DNA of 64,000 bases. Origin: Luteolibacter sp. LG18 (GTDB taxonomy: Bacteria > Verrucomicrobiota > Verrucomicrobiia > Verrucomicrobiales > Akkermansiaceae). Positions 37,543 through 46,445 of the stretch are shown piece after piece (position 1 is the first letter of the stretch; each line of letters begins with the position of its first letter). The stretch lies in the NCBI RefSeq assembly GCF_036322585.1, contig NZ_AP024600.1, positions 5,580,001 to 5,644,000 of the forward strand, in the 5' to 3' direction. A model generated the notes under the pieces. It searched no databases. It saw only the letters and a list, made by a program, of their open reading frames with translations, and was not told the DNA's origin. A program made the position numbers and the translations under genes.

Positions 37543-38946
37543 TCAGACTCCGGCCGGAACCGACGCGGGCGGGAGGCTGGCGGCGGCGACCGCTTGGCCA
37601 TGGCGCTTGGTCTTCTCGTCCGGCACCACCAGCTTGATGCGGAGTTCCGGGAACTCGTTGGCGAGCACGGTCTCCGCCTCGTCGATGATGATCTGGCCAC
37701 CGTCACCGGAGGTCACGCGGCCGAGGATCAGGAGGTTCGAGATGTCGTAGAACTCGGCATAGTGGGCGATGGCGTAGCCGAAGCAGACACCGATCGTTTC
37801 ATAGATCTGGGCCGCGCGGGAATCGCCTTCCTTCATCGCTTCCTGGACCTTCACAAGTTGCTCCGGGAACGGCATCTTGCCGAAGTCGAAGCCCGCGGCG
37901 GGAGCCAGGCGGGCCACGGCCTGCTGGGAGAAATACTGCGCACCGCAGCCGATGTCGCCGGACCACTCGTCGGACGGGGCATCGTCGCGGTAGTCCACCG
38001 GGGCGAAGGCGAGCTCATTGAGCCACGGCAGGATGTGGCCCTTGCCATCGACGTAACCAGCGGCCTGGGAAGTGCCCATCGCCACGCCGAGCACGCGGTT
38101 GGCATTGAGACCCATCGAACCGGCCAGCGCGGTGACTTCACCGTCGTTGACGACCTCGAACGGGATGCCGCCCCAGCGCTCCTTCAGGGTGAAGAACACG
38201 CCGCGGATGTGCTTTTCGAAATCTTCCTCGCTCACCCCACGGAACAGGGAGGCCGCGCGGACCTCGTTGTTCACGTAAACGCCGGCGGAGGAGCCACCGA
38301 TGGCATCGACACGCGGCAGGTGAGCCGCGGCACGCTGGAGGGAATCGTGGATGCCCTCGATGTGATACTGCGGGTCGCTCTGGAAATAGGGATCCCAGAC
38401 GACCTCCTCGGAATACACCACCTCACCGTCGATGAGGGCGGCGCACTTGCGGTCGGAACCACCGAGGTCGAAACCAATGCGGCAACCTTCCAGATTGCGG
38501 CCCAGCGTCATCGCGCCTCCGTTTTCCTCCGGCAGGTCGTCCGCGGAGGCCACGGTTTCGATGGCGATCGGCTCGCCGAAAATCTTGGTACCGATAAACT
38601 CGCGGTCGAACTGGCGGAGGCCACCCGGCGCGTAGATCTCGGTGAGGGCCGCGGCGACATCCGGCGCACCGGCCACGAGGATGCGACTGCCACCCTTCTG
38701 CCAGAGCAGGAACTTGACGAGGCGCTCGACGAACTTGCGGGTCAGGGCGTCGTTTTCACCACCGGCGGAGAGCACCTTGCCGGACCAACGGAAGGCCGTG
38801 CCGTCCTGGCGGACGAGGGCCAGATCGAGCGTGCGGGCACCGGAATCCTTCGCCGCTTTCACAGCGTAGGCGCGGTTCCAAAGCACGGCGGGAACGAAAC
38901 CGGGATCAAGCACCGGCTTGAATTGAGGCGATACGGTCAGTGACAT
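37543..38946 (-). CDS. ROK-family / hexokinase-fold sugar kinase-like protein
   Basis: 467 residues of the ASKHA fold. The phosphate-1 loop is GFDLGGSDRKCAALIDG (about residue 170), a VVNDGEVTALAGSM segment follows, and the adenosine-side loop is LGVAMGTSQAAGYVDGKG. No helix-turn-helix and no ROK zinc motif (CxCGxxGC) is visible, so it is a kinase-like protein and not a repressor. The first ~160 residues (WNRAYAVKAAKDSGARTLDLA and a following glucosamine-isomerase-like stretch) are extra relative to typical ROK kinases. The sugar is unknown. ATG 38946 was chosen; the upstream frame extension is not credible. Confidence 0.75.
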   Translation of the reverse strand: MSLTVSPQFKPVLDPGFVPAVLWNRAYAVKAAKDSGARTLDLALVRQDGTAFRWSGKVLSAGGENDALTRKFVERLVKFLLWQKGGSRILVAGAPDVAAALTEIYAPGGLRQFDREFIGTKIFGEPIAIETVASADDLPEENGGAMTLGRNLEGCRIGFDLGGSDRKCAALIDGEVVYSEEVVWDPYFQSDPQYHIEGIHDSLQRAAAHLPRVDAIGGSSAGVYVNNEVRAASLFRGVSEEDFEKHIRGVFFTLKERWGGIPFEVVNDGEVTALAGSMGLNANRVLGVAMGTSQAAGYVDGKGHILPWLNELAFAPVDYRDDAPSDEWSGDIGCGAQYFSQQAVARLAPAAGFDFGKMPFPEQLVKVQEAMKEGDSRAAQIYETIGVCFGYAIAHYAEFYDISNLLILGRVTSGDGGQIIIDEAETVLANEFPELRIKLVVPDEKTKRHGQAVAAASLPPASVPAGV

Positions 38947-39085
38947 ATGCGTGTAAGACAAAAAAACGGAACGCGGGAAGAATGAGCCAATGTAGTGGAA
39001 ATCCAAGCCGAAAGCCACGCGTTTTGGAGAGGTTTGGATTCCCGACCGGACACTCCCACATTCCCCGAAAGAGGTGGAATTTTCG

Positions 39086-39106
39086 TATTGCAACGACGTC
39101 TCAATA
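39086..39106. promoter_or_regulatory. Candidate operator: 21-bp dyad upstream of feoA
   Basis: TATTG..ACG-A-CGT..CAATA is a dyad centred on 39096 with 16 of 20 arm positions symmetric. It ends 20 bases before the feoA ATG. The position suits a repressor of iron uptake, but it does not match the textbook Fur or DtxR consensus. Confidence 0.45.
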
Positions 39107-39126
39107 GAGGATTCTTTCCCGCACCC

Positions 39127-39381
39127 ATGCCCCACGCGCTCGCCAACGAACTCGCCGCGGACAGCGCCATGACGCTGAACCAGGCCAGCGTGGGCTGTGA
39201 TCTCCGGATCAAGCTGCTGAGCGGTCCCTCGTGCGATCGCCTCCGGGATCTCGGTTTCTGCGAGCAATTGCAGGTCAGGAAGTTATCCGGTGGCCGAAAC
39301 CTGATTTGCTCGGTCTGTGGAACGCGCATGGCCATCAGCCGCGAGCTGGCCGAGCAGGTGCTGGTCGCTCCGGTCGCCTGA
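39127..39381 (+). CDS. feoA: FeoA-like ferrous iron transport protein
   Basis: 84-residue SH3-like cytoplasmic protein that assists FeoB in Fe(II) uptake. The core LRDLGFCEQLQVRKLSGGRNLICSVCGTRMAISRELAEQVLV fits the FeoA domain: a glycine turn after the first helix, then two strands and a terminal AISRELA segment. A CSVC pair is unusual for FeoA and could bind metal. ATG at 39127 was picked, since upstream codons run through the promoter/operator region. feoB starts 29 bases downstream. Confidence 0.85.
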   Translation: MPHALANELAADSAMTLNQASVGCDLRIKLLSGPSCDRLRDLGFCEQLQVRKLSGGRNLICSVCGTRMAISRELAEQVLVAPVA

Positions 39382-39410
39382 AACACGGCGGTTTTCCCGC
39401 GCTTTCCCCG

Positions 39411-41300
39411 ATGTCCGCTCCCACCTTCGAAACCATCGCCCTCGTGGGCAATCCCAACGCCGGGAAGACGACTCTTTTCAATGCCCTGACCAAATCGGCC
39501 GCCCACGTGGGCAACTACGCCGGGGTCACCGTGGCGGTCAAATCGGGCGAGATGTTCACCCCCCACGGCAATAAGCTGCGGGTGCTCGACCTGCCGGGTT
39601 GCTACTCGCTGCGCTCGACCTCGCCGGACGAGAAGATCGCGCGGGACGCCCTGATGGGCGAGCTGGAAGGCACCCCGAAGCCGGACCTCGCCGTCTGCGT
39701 GGTGGACGCCTCGTCCATGGAGCGCCAGCTCAACATCGTGCTCCAGACCATCGAGCTCGGCGTGCCGGTGGTGATCGCGCTGAACATGGTGGACGTGGCC
39801 GAGAAGCAGGGTCTGCGCCTCGATCCCGCGAAGCTTTCCGAGGAACTCAACGTGCCGGTGGTGCCAATCCAGGCGAACGCCGGCAAGGGCCTCATCGACC
39901 TGAAACAGGCGCTGCGCCACCCCTTCCCTCCTGCCGCGGAAAGCCCGTGGATCGAAGGCGCGGAGGATCCCGAAGCTGCCCGCCGCGAGATGATCGGCCG
40001 GCTCTGCGAGCTGACCGCCCGCCGCCCCGGCGAGCACCAGCAGACGCTCTCGGACAAGCTCGACCAGGTCTTCCTGCACCCCGTTTTCGGCTGGGTCGCG
40101 TTCGTCGCGATCATGTTCTCAGTCTTCTGGGCGATCTTCTCGTTCGCGAAGATCCCGATGGACCTCATCAACGGCGGCATCGGCAACCTCGCCACTTGGA
40201 TCGGCGCGAAGATGCCGGAGGGCGACCTCCATTCGCTGATCGTCGACGGGGTCATCCCCGGCGTGGGTGCGGTGGTGGTGTTCGTGCCGCAGATCGTGCT
40301 GCTGTTCCTCTTCATCGGTCTGCTGGAAAGCTCCGGCTACATGGCCCGCGCGGCCTTCCTGATGGACGGCCTGATGGCGAAGGCGGGCCTGAGCGGCAAG
40401 GCCTTCCTGCCGCTGTTCAGCTCCTACGCCTGCGCCATTCCCGGCATCATGGCCACCCGCACCATCGACTCCGCCAAGGAACGGCTGGTCACCATTTTCG
40501 TCGCGCCATGGATGAGCTGCTCGGCGCGCCTGCCGGTGTATTTCCTGCTCATCCCGCTGCTGCTGGATGGCAAGGGCGGCACCTGGAAACAGGCCGCGGT
40601 GCTGTTCTGCTTCTACGTGCTGGGCACCCTCTCCGCCTTCGTGGTGGCCCGCGTGCTGCGTGGCCGTCTCGGCCCGGACGAGCAACCGAACCACTTCATG
40701 CTGGAGCTGCCGCTCTACCGTGGCCCGCAGTGGAGCTACATCCTCCGCCACGTGGGTGACCGCGCCCTGGCGTTCCTGAAGAAAGCGGGCACCCTGATCC
40801 TCGGCATCTCGATCCTGCTGTGGGCGCTCCAAACCTTCCCGAAGACCGACAGCGAGGACAAGGGCGAGCAGCTCGCCCACAGCGTCATGGGCCGCGTCGG
40901 CGCCTTCATCGAACCGGTGGTGAAGCCGCTCGGCTTCGACGGCCGCACCGGCACCGCCATCCTCACCTCCTTCGCCGCCCGCGAGACCTTCAACACCACC
41001 ATGGGCGTGATCTTCCACGTCGAGGAAACCGGCGACGAGGAAGCCGATCGCGAGAGCATCCGCGGCCAGATCTCGGCGGCGACATGGCCGGACGGTCGCC
41101 CGCTGTTCACCCCGCTCTCCGTGGTCTCGCTGCTGGTGTTCTACGTGTTCGCGCTCCAGTGCCTGGCCACCTCGGCGGTGGTGACGCGCGAGGCCGGTTC
41201 GTGGAAATGGGCGGCAGGCCAGTTCGCGTTCATGAGCGTCTTCGCGTATGTTGCCTCGTTGATCGTGTATCAAGGCGGTCACCTGCTCGGCCTCCACTGA
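39411..41300 (+). CDS. feoB: Ferrous iron transporter FeoB
   Basis: 629-residue inner-membrane Fe(II) transporter with an N-terminal G-protein domain: G1 GNPNAGKTT, G2/G3 around YAGVTVAVKSG and VLDLPGCYSL, and G4 LNMVD. The membrane part carries the two Gate regions, including SSYACAIPGIMATRTIDS and the APWMSCSARLPVYFLL motif with the conserved Cys. ATG 41300-side stop is intact and the length is slightly short of E. coli FeoB. It sits between feoA and a Cys-rich small protein, a standard feoAB(C) layout. Confidence 0.95.
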   Translation: MSAPTFETIALVGNPNAGKTTLFNALTKSAAHVGNYAGVTVAVKSGEMFTPHGNKLRVLDLPGCYSLRSTSPDEKIARDALMGELEGTPKPDLAVCVVDASSMERQLNIVLQTIELGVPVVIALNMVDVAEKQGLRLDPAKLSEELNVPVVPIQANAGKGLIDLKQALRHPFPPAAESPWIEGAEDPEAARREMIGRLCELTARRPGEHQQTLSDKLDQVFLHPVFGWVAFVAIMFSVFWAIFSFAKIPMDLINGGIGNLATWIGAKMPEGDLHSLIVDGVIPGVGAVVVFVPQIVLLFLFIGLLESSGYMARAAFLMDGLMAKAGLSGKAFLPLFSSYACAIPGIMATRTIDSAKERLVTIFVAPWMSCSARLPVYFLLIPLLLDGKGGTWKQAAVLFCFYVLGTLSAFVVARVLRGRLGPDEQPNHFMLELPLYRGPQWSYILRHVGDRALAFLKKAGTLILGISILLWALQTFPKTDSEDKGEQLAHSVMGRVGAFIEPVVKPLGFDGRTGTAILTSFAARETFNTTMGVIFHVEETGDEEADRESIRGQISAATWPDGRPLFTPLSVVSLLVFYVFALQCLATSAVVTREAGSWKWAAGQFAFMSVFAYVASLIVYQGGHLLGLH

Positions 41301-41321
41301 AATCCCTGACTCCGGATCCCC

Positions 41322-41468
41322 ATGCCCCACTGGCAATCCCTCGTCGCCCTCGGCATCGTCGCCGTGACCCTCCTGATCTTCTGCGTGCGCCTGCTCGGCC
41401 CGAAGAAAGCCAGCGGCTGTGGCAAGGACTGCGGGTGCGGGAAACCGCAGATCGGACCCAAGGAGTAG
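41322..41468 (+). CDS. FeoB-associated Cys-rich membrane protein
   Basis: A 48-residue protein: one hydrophobic helix (LVALGIVAVTLLIFCVRLLG) followed by a Cys-rich tail with SGCGKDCGCGK. This matches the small FeoB-associated Cys-rich proteins that replace FeoC in many bacteria and lie directly after feoB. The start is ATG 41322, 21 bases after the feoB stop, and the stop is TAG 41466-41468. The last two codons and the stop lie within the left arm of a 30-bp inverted repeat. Confidence 0.8.
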   Translation: MPHWQSLVALGIVAVTLLIFCVRLLGPKKASGCGKDCGCGKPQIGPKE

Positions 41469-41560
41469 GGACATTCTTGTCCCGTTCTTCAGCTCCTTGG
41501 AAGCCCTCCACCTCCACGCTCTTTTTTGCAAAGAACGGGACAAGAATGTCCCTACTCCTT
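41460..41560. repeat. 30-bp perfect inverted repeat with GTAG-headed palindromes
   Basis: The arm 41460-41489 and its exact reverse complement at 41531-41560 enclose 41 bases. Each arm contains GTAG followed by GGGACA-TTC-TTGTCCC, a 7-bp stem with a three-base loop sharing its first G with the head. Head plus palindrome is the REP plan, and the two arms form a BIME-like pair. It differs in sequence from the CGCAAGTT REP family. It may also terminate the feo and PATR-lyase transcripts, which converge here. Confidence 0.75.
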
Positions 41561-41574
41561 GCTTCTCCCTCCGA

Positions 41575-44500
41575 TCACGGTCCCACCACGATCCGGTAGA
41601 ACCATTTCGCCCCGGTCACATTCGTGTCCGAGAAGGTGAGGACCGTGGCAGATCCATCGCTCTGCGAAACCCCGTTCTGGACGCTTCCGACGTCCTGCCA
41701 ACTGCCGGCCCCGGCCATATTCAGACTCCGCTGGAGCTTGTAGGTGTGACCGGTGTAGGAATTGACCGTGAGGGTGAAGGCCGAACCGGATTTCTGATAC
41801 GATTTGACCTTCGCTTGGCTGGAATCAATCACGACCCCCTTGTTGACGAGATTGGCGGGCAGGGCGCTGGCACTGGTGAGGAGGTCGAGGACACCGTTGT
41901 TGACGAAGTTCCCTTGGGCGCTGAGCTGGCCACCGCCGGTGAAACGCATGACGCCATCGTTCACCACATCCCCCTGGACGTTGATGGTTCCGCTGGCGCA
42001 GGTGACCGTGCCGCCGTTGTTGAAGTCGCCCTTGATCGTGCCATTGCCGGAAAGGCTCGATCCCACCGAGATGTTGAGCGCATCGGACGCCAACGTGCCC
42101 CCGGCGAGCACCATCGCCGCGCCGGAGTTCACGTTGGTGGCCGCCACGCAGGTCACCGAACCGCTGATCTTCAGCGTGCCCTGCTCGACGGTGGTCCCGC
42201 CGTTCCAGGAACAGGTACCGCCGAGGGTCCACGTTCCCGCACCGGTTTTCACGAAGCTGGTGGTCGTGCCGGTGTTCTGTTCCTGGATTGCTCCGGCGAA
42301 CACCACCTCGCCGGCCACCGCGGTTTTGCCTCCGATCCGGTAGGTGAAATTGCGGCCACCGGTAGCACCGCCCATCAGCTTCGAAAGCGATCCGCCCGCG
42401 AGCTCCCCGATTTCAATCGTCGTGCCCGCGCCTTGGGAAAGGGTGCCAATGTAATACGCCGAGACCCGGTCGGCGAGGTTGACCGTGGCCAGAGGAAAGC
42501 CGGGGAAGGAATAATTGGTGCCCATCCGGAAATCGCCGCCATCGGCGTCGGTGGTCACGTTGATGACCCCGGTGAAGGCCGACCAATCGCTGAAAAGCGT
42601 GGTGCGCACCCACGGTGCCCGGAAGTTGAAAGTACCGCCACCGGTGAGCGTGCCATAGAAATCGCAGCGGGAGTCCGCGTTGACCGTGCCGGTCTGCCCC
42701 GCGGGCACGGCGAGGTTCAGCGTCGCGTTGTTGTAGCTGCTCGCGTTGTCATACAGCGTGACCGTCCCGCCATTGAGCGTGACCAGGCCGGTGCCGAGGC
42801 CGCCCGCGTTCGCCGTGTCGTTGCCGAGGAAAATGGTGCTGCCGGCGTTGACCGTGGTACCACCGGTGTAGGTGTTTGCACCGGAGATCGTGAGGAGACC
42901 GGTGCCGGATTTGACCAAGCTGGCAGCGCCGGTGATCGAACCGGTGCCCCCCAGCGTGTAGGCGGTCGTGGTGTTGTTCACGGTCACGATCCGCGGGGAG
43001 ACCGCCCCACTGATGTTCACGGTGCCGACTGATGAAGTGTCGTTGAACGTGACGGTGTCGTTGTTGAAAAAGGTGGCGGTGGGACCTCCGGACCAGTTCG
43101 AGGTCGATTGCGCGTCCCAGGTCCCGCCGTTGTTGGCACCGGTCCACACCAGCGCGGCGGTGTTGCCGGTGACGGACAGTCGGAGGGTCGTTCCCACCGG
43201 TGTCAGGCTGAAGGTCTGCCGCGTCCCGGTCGGCAGGTTGTGGGCGAGCGTCGCCGTGCCGGTGAGCGTGGCGGCACCGGTGATCAGATCGTAGTCACCC
43301 GCGGTGAGCACGCCCTCCAGAGGCAGGATCTGGAAGGTCTGCGTGCCGCTCAACGCCAGCGTGCCGCCGTTCATCTGGATTTTGTCGTTCGCTCCCGACG
43401 CCGAGCTGGAAAGGTCGATGTAGAGCGTGTTCCCATTCAGGGTCAGCCCGTTGTTCAGCGTCATGGTCGCCCCGGTGAAGGGCACGGTGCCCGGCGACAG
43501 GAAAGCACCGGCGGCCGCGGTGACAGCTCCGCCGAAGGTGCCGCCGCCCGCGAGCGTGGTGCCGCTGGCGAGGGACAGCGCATTGGCCAACGAGCCCGCC
43601 ACGTTCAACGTGCCGCCATTGACCGTGGTCGCCCCCGTGTAGGTGTTCGCGCCGCCGAGGGTGAGCGAGCCGGTGCCGGTTTTCGTGAAGGTGGCGTTGC
43701 CGGTGATGGACCCGGCGAAAGTGGTGTTGGTGTTCTTGGCCCCCACCACGTAGGCCACCGTGCCCGCCGCGCCACCCGCGAGGTTCGCTGTGGCGCTGGA
43801 GCCTGAGAGAGCGCCGATGTTGAGCGTGTTGCCCCCGGAATTCGTCTGCGGCTGGACGCTGACGCTGCCGCCGATGTCCACCGCCGAGTTGTCGAAGCCA
43901 TTGAACGAACCACCCACGTAGAAGAGCCGCACACCGCCGCTGTTGGTGAAATTGATGTTTCCCGTGAAGGCCGCGGTGGCGCTGTAGATGTCATTGCGGG
44001 TCACCGTGGTTTCGGCCCGGTAATTCAGCGTGCCCGCGCCTGTCCAGGCCCCGGTCATGCTGAAACGGTTGCCCGCCTTGATCGTGGCGCTGCTGCCGGC
44101 CGGCACCGTGATCGGCGCGGCCAGAGTGAAGCTGTTACCGGTGGGATAGAGGTTCGCAATGGAGGTGCCATCGAGCATCGTCACCGCCCCTCCCCCCAGG
44201 CTGCCGCCCGAGGTGATATTGATCGCCCCTGCCTCCAGCGAACCGCCCGCGGCGTAGGTCTCCGCATTGGCGATGGTCAGCGTCCCGGTGCCGCGCTTCG
44301 TCAGCGCTCCCGAGCTGTTGATGCTACCGGACGACAACGTGTAGTTGCCGGTGGCGTTCACCTCCACGGTGCCCGGAGCGAGTGCCCCGGAAAGCGCGAC
44401 GTTCGGCTGTCCGATGCCGCTTTGGTCGAAGGAAACGCGGTCGCCATCCGAATACACCACCGTGGTGTTGTTCGACGGCCGCAGCCAGTTGGTGGTCGTG

Positions 44501-46302
44501 GTGGTGTCCCAGGCGCTGCCGGTGGCCTTCCAGATCAGGTTCCGCGGCAAGGCGGTGTTCGCCACCACGATGGCAAAGGTCTGGGTCCAGGTGCTGCCCT
44601 GCGAATCGGTCACCGTGAACTCGAAGCGGGCACGACCGGAAGTCCCGGCGGTGGGCGTGAAGGTCGCCTGTGAGTTGCCGGTGCCGCTGAGCGCCACCGT
44701 GCCGCCCACCACGTTCGACACCGTGAACGAGGGAGTGGAGGAAAACCCGGCGGTGTATTTGCCGAGGTCGATGGCGAGCGTGGTCGGCGTGTCGCCGCTG
44801 AGGTATTTCGCGACCATCCCGTGCGGGATCGCGAGGTAGTGCAGGTACTCCTCCAGGCGGGTGTAACCGGAGGGCGTGCTCGCCGGGAAGAACGTGGTCC
44901 CGGTGATGACGCCGCCGCTGTTCGCGAGCGCCGTGGTGTGGTCGTCGACCGCCTTCGACCAACCCAGGGCATCCTCGTAGAAGTCCGGCATGCCGTCCTT
45001 GTCGGTATCGACCGGGGCGGCGGTGCTGGACAGGACGCCGAAGCCGCTGTTGCTCGCACCGGTATCGCTTTCGCGCGTGACGTGGAAGGTGGTCTGGCTG
45101 GTGAGCTTGTTGAAGAGGATCGTGTCCACCTCGTCGCGCAGGGCTCCGCTGTAGCTGGCATCGAGACGGAGCGCCCCGGCGTTCGAGACGACCTTCTTGT
45201 AGGCGGTAAGCGGGTTGTCGGTGGTCACCGCGGCGGTGGATCCCGTGGCGATGCCCGGCAGTTGGTAATAGGCTCCAGCACCCGGCGTCAGGCCCGTGGT
45301 TCCCGGCGCGTAAGCGGTGCCCTCGACGATCGAGTATCCCTTGTCGGTGCCATTGAGGAGGCCGTCGCCATCGGTATCGATGTAGTTGCCGCTGAGGAAG
45401 ACGCTGAAATTCGGCTTGCCGTTGTCGGCCACCGTGCCCTTCACCAGCGCCTTCGAATGGGTGTTCCCCGGCGGCCCGATGAAGTAGTTGTTGATGACAT
45501 TGGCCGTCCAATTCTGGTTCGACTGCGAGTCGCCCATGATGAAGCCGATGTCCCAGTCGTAAGTGACGTTGTTCACCCACTCGAGCAGCCCGTTCGGACG
45601 CGCCTTCGGATTGCGGGTGTGGTTGTGGGCCCACAGGTTGTGGTGGGAGGTGGCGTGGTTCTGGTCCCACAGGCCGCCGCAGGAGTGGCTCTCCAGCCCC
45701 CAGGCATTGAGCGAGTACTGGAGCGTCAGGTTCTCCGGCGGGCTGCCGAAGCTGGACATGTTCTCGTCCGTGCTGAACTGCATCGAGACGTGGTCGAGCA
45801 CGGCATTGAGACAGCCGCTGTCGAGGTCCACGCAGTCGCCGCCGGAGCCGTATTTGCCGTGGCGGAAACGGACGTGGCGGACCACGACGTCATCCCCGGA
45901 GATGCGGAAGAAATTGTTGTAGAACCCGATGCCATCCCCCGGCGCGGTCTGGCCGGCGATGGTCACCTTGGAACTCGTCAGGCGGGTCCCGTTCGAGCCG
46001 CTGGGCAGGCGGATGTAGCCGCTGACGTCGAACACGATGGTCCGCCCCGCGCTGGGCACCGTGGAAATCGCCTCCGCGAACGACCCCGCCCCGGAGGCGT
46101 TCAGATTGGTGACATGGTAGACATCGCCATTCCGGCCACCGGTCGCGTAGGCCCCGTAGCCCTCCGCCCCCGGGAAGGCAGGGATCGCCGCCTGCGCGCG
46201 GTCCGGAACCAGCACCAGCGTCCCCCAGGCCGGGGCCAGCAGGGACAGGGCGAATCGCCAGCGGGAACGGCCGGAGCGGACGGACTGGATCAAAAATTGC
46301 AT
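41575..46302 (-). CDS. Secreted pectate lyase (PL1-like) fused to PATR repeats
   Basis: 1575 residues. A long signal peptide ends near AQA (about residue 38). Residues ~40-430 are a parallel beta-helix PL1-type pectate lyase: FPGAEGYGAYATGGRNGDVYHV, FDVSGYI, IAGQTAPGDGI, DDVVVRHVRFRHG, LDHVSMQFSTDENMS, HHNLWAHNHTRNPKARPN with the expected Arg. A DTDKDGMPDFYEDALGW calcium-type segment follows at ~430, then an Ig-like domain (about 525-585). From ~600 to ~1500 come PATR repeats (GTGLLTISGANTYTGGTTV type). The tail (~75 residues) is beta-rich and ends in FYRIVVGP without PEP-CTERM or a barrel. It diverges from an ECF sigma gene with which it shares a promoter-region motif. Confidence 0.85.
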   Translation of the reverse strand: MQFLIQSVRSGRSRWRFALSLLAPAWGTLVLVPDRAQAAIPAFPGAEGYGAYATGGRNGDVYHVTNLNASGAGSFAEAISTVPSAGRTIVFDVSGYIRLPSGSNGTRLTSSKVTIAGQTAPGDGIGFYNNFFRISGDDVVVRHVRFRHGKYGSGGDCVDLDSGCLNAVLDHVSMQFSTDENMSSFGSPPENLTLQYSLNAWGLESHSCGGLWDQNHATSHHNLWAHNHTRNPKARPNGLLEWVNNVTYDWDIGFIMGDSQSNQNWTANVINNYFIGPPGNTHSKALVKGTVADNGKPNFSVFLSGNYIDTDGDGLLNGTDKGYSIVEGTAYAPGTTGLTPGAGAYYQLPGIATGSTAAVTTDNPLTAYKKVVSNAGALRLDASYSGALRDEVDTILFNKLTSQTTFHVTRESDTGASNSGFGVLSSTAAPVDTDKDGMPDFYEDALGWSKAVDDHTTALANSGGVITGTTFFPASTPSGYTRLEEYLHYLAIPHGMVAKYLSGDTPTTLAIDLGKYTAGFSSTPSFTVSNVVGGTVALSGTGNSQATFTPTAGTSGRARFEFTVTDSQGSTWTQTFAIVVANTALPRNLIWKATGSAWDTTTTTNWLRPSNNTTVVYSDGDRVSFDQSGIGQPNVALSGALAPGTVEVNATGNYTLSSGSINSSGALTKRGTGTLTIANAETYAAGGSLEAGAINITSGGSLGGGAVTMLDGTSIANLYPTGNSFTLAAPITVPAGSSATIKAGNRFSMTGAWTGAGTLNYRAETTVTRNDIYSATAAFTGNINFTNSGGVRLFYVGGSFNGFDNSAVDIGGSVSVQPQTNSGGNTLNIGALSGSSATANLAGGAAGTVAYVVGAKNTNTTFAGSITGNATFTKTGTGSLTLGGANTYTGATTVNGGTLNVAGSLANALSLASGTTLAGGGTFGGAVTAAAGAFLSPGTVPFTGATMTLNNGLTLNGNTLYIDLSSSASGANDKIQMNGGTLALSGTQTFQILPLEGVLTAGDYDLITGAATLTGTATLAHNLPTGTRQTFSLTPVGTTLRLSVTGNTAALVWTGANNGGTWDAQSTSNWSGGPTATFFNNDTVTFNDTSSVGTVNISGAVSPRIVTVNNTTTAYTLGGTGSITGAASLVKSGTGLLTISGANTYTGGTTVNAGSTIFLGNDTANAGGLGTGLVTLNGGTVTLYDNASSYNNATLNLAVPAGQTGTVNADSRCDFYGTLTGGGTFNFRAPWVRTTLFSDWSAFTGVINVTTDADGGDFRMGTNYSFPGFPLATVNLADRVSAYYIGTLSQGAGTTIEIGELAGGSLSKLMGGATGGRNFTYRIGGKTAVAGEVVFAGAIQEQNTGTTTSFVKTGAGTWTLGGTCSWNGGTTVEQGTLKISGSVTCVAATNVNSGAAMVLAGGTLASDALNISVGSSLSGNGTIKGDFNNGGTVTCASGTINVQGDVVNDGVMRFTGGGQLSAQGNFVNNGVLDLLTSASALPANLVNKGVVIDSSQAKVKSYQKSGSAFTLTVNSYTGHTYKLQRSLNMAGAGSWQDVGSVQNGVSQSDGSATVLTFSDTNVTGAKWFYRIVVGP

Positions 46303-46335
46303 GGGTTTACCCGTTCATCGGCGCATGCACTCCAA

Positions 46336-46418
46336 ACTTAGCAGAAAATCTTCAGAACGGGGAAACCGGGTTGGCGGCCCCCCGGCCCGGAAGGAAAATC
46401 GAAGATTCTTTGCTAAGT
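46336..46418. promoter_or_regulatory. Divergent control region with matching 18-bp arms
   Basis: Plus strand 46401-46418 reads GAAGATTCTTTGCTAAGT. On the minus strand 46353-46336 reads GAAGATTTTCTGCTAAGT, so 16 of 18 positions match. The arms lie 27 bases before the sigma factor ATG and 33 bases before the lyase-PATR ATG, each in the reading direction of its gene. This could be one promoter type or operator used for both genes; the TGCTAAG part could serve as an extended -10. Confidence 0.6.
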
Positions 46419-46445
46419 CCCCCGCTTTCCGTGGATAATCGGTAG

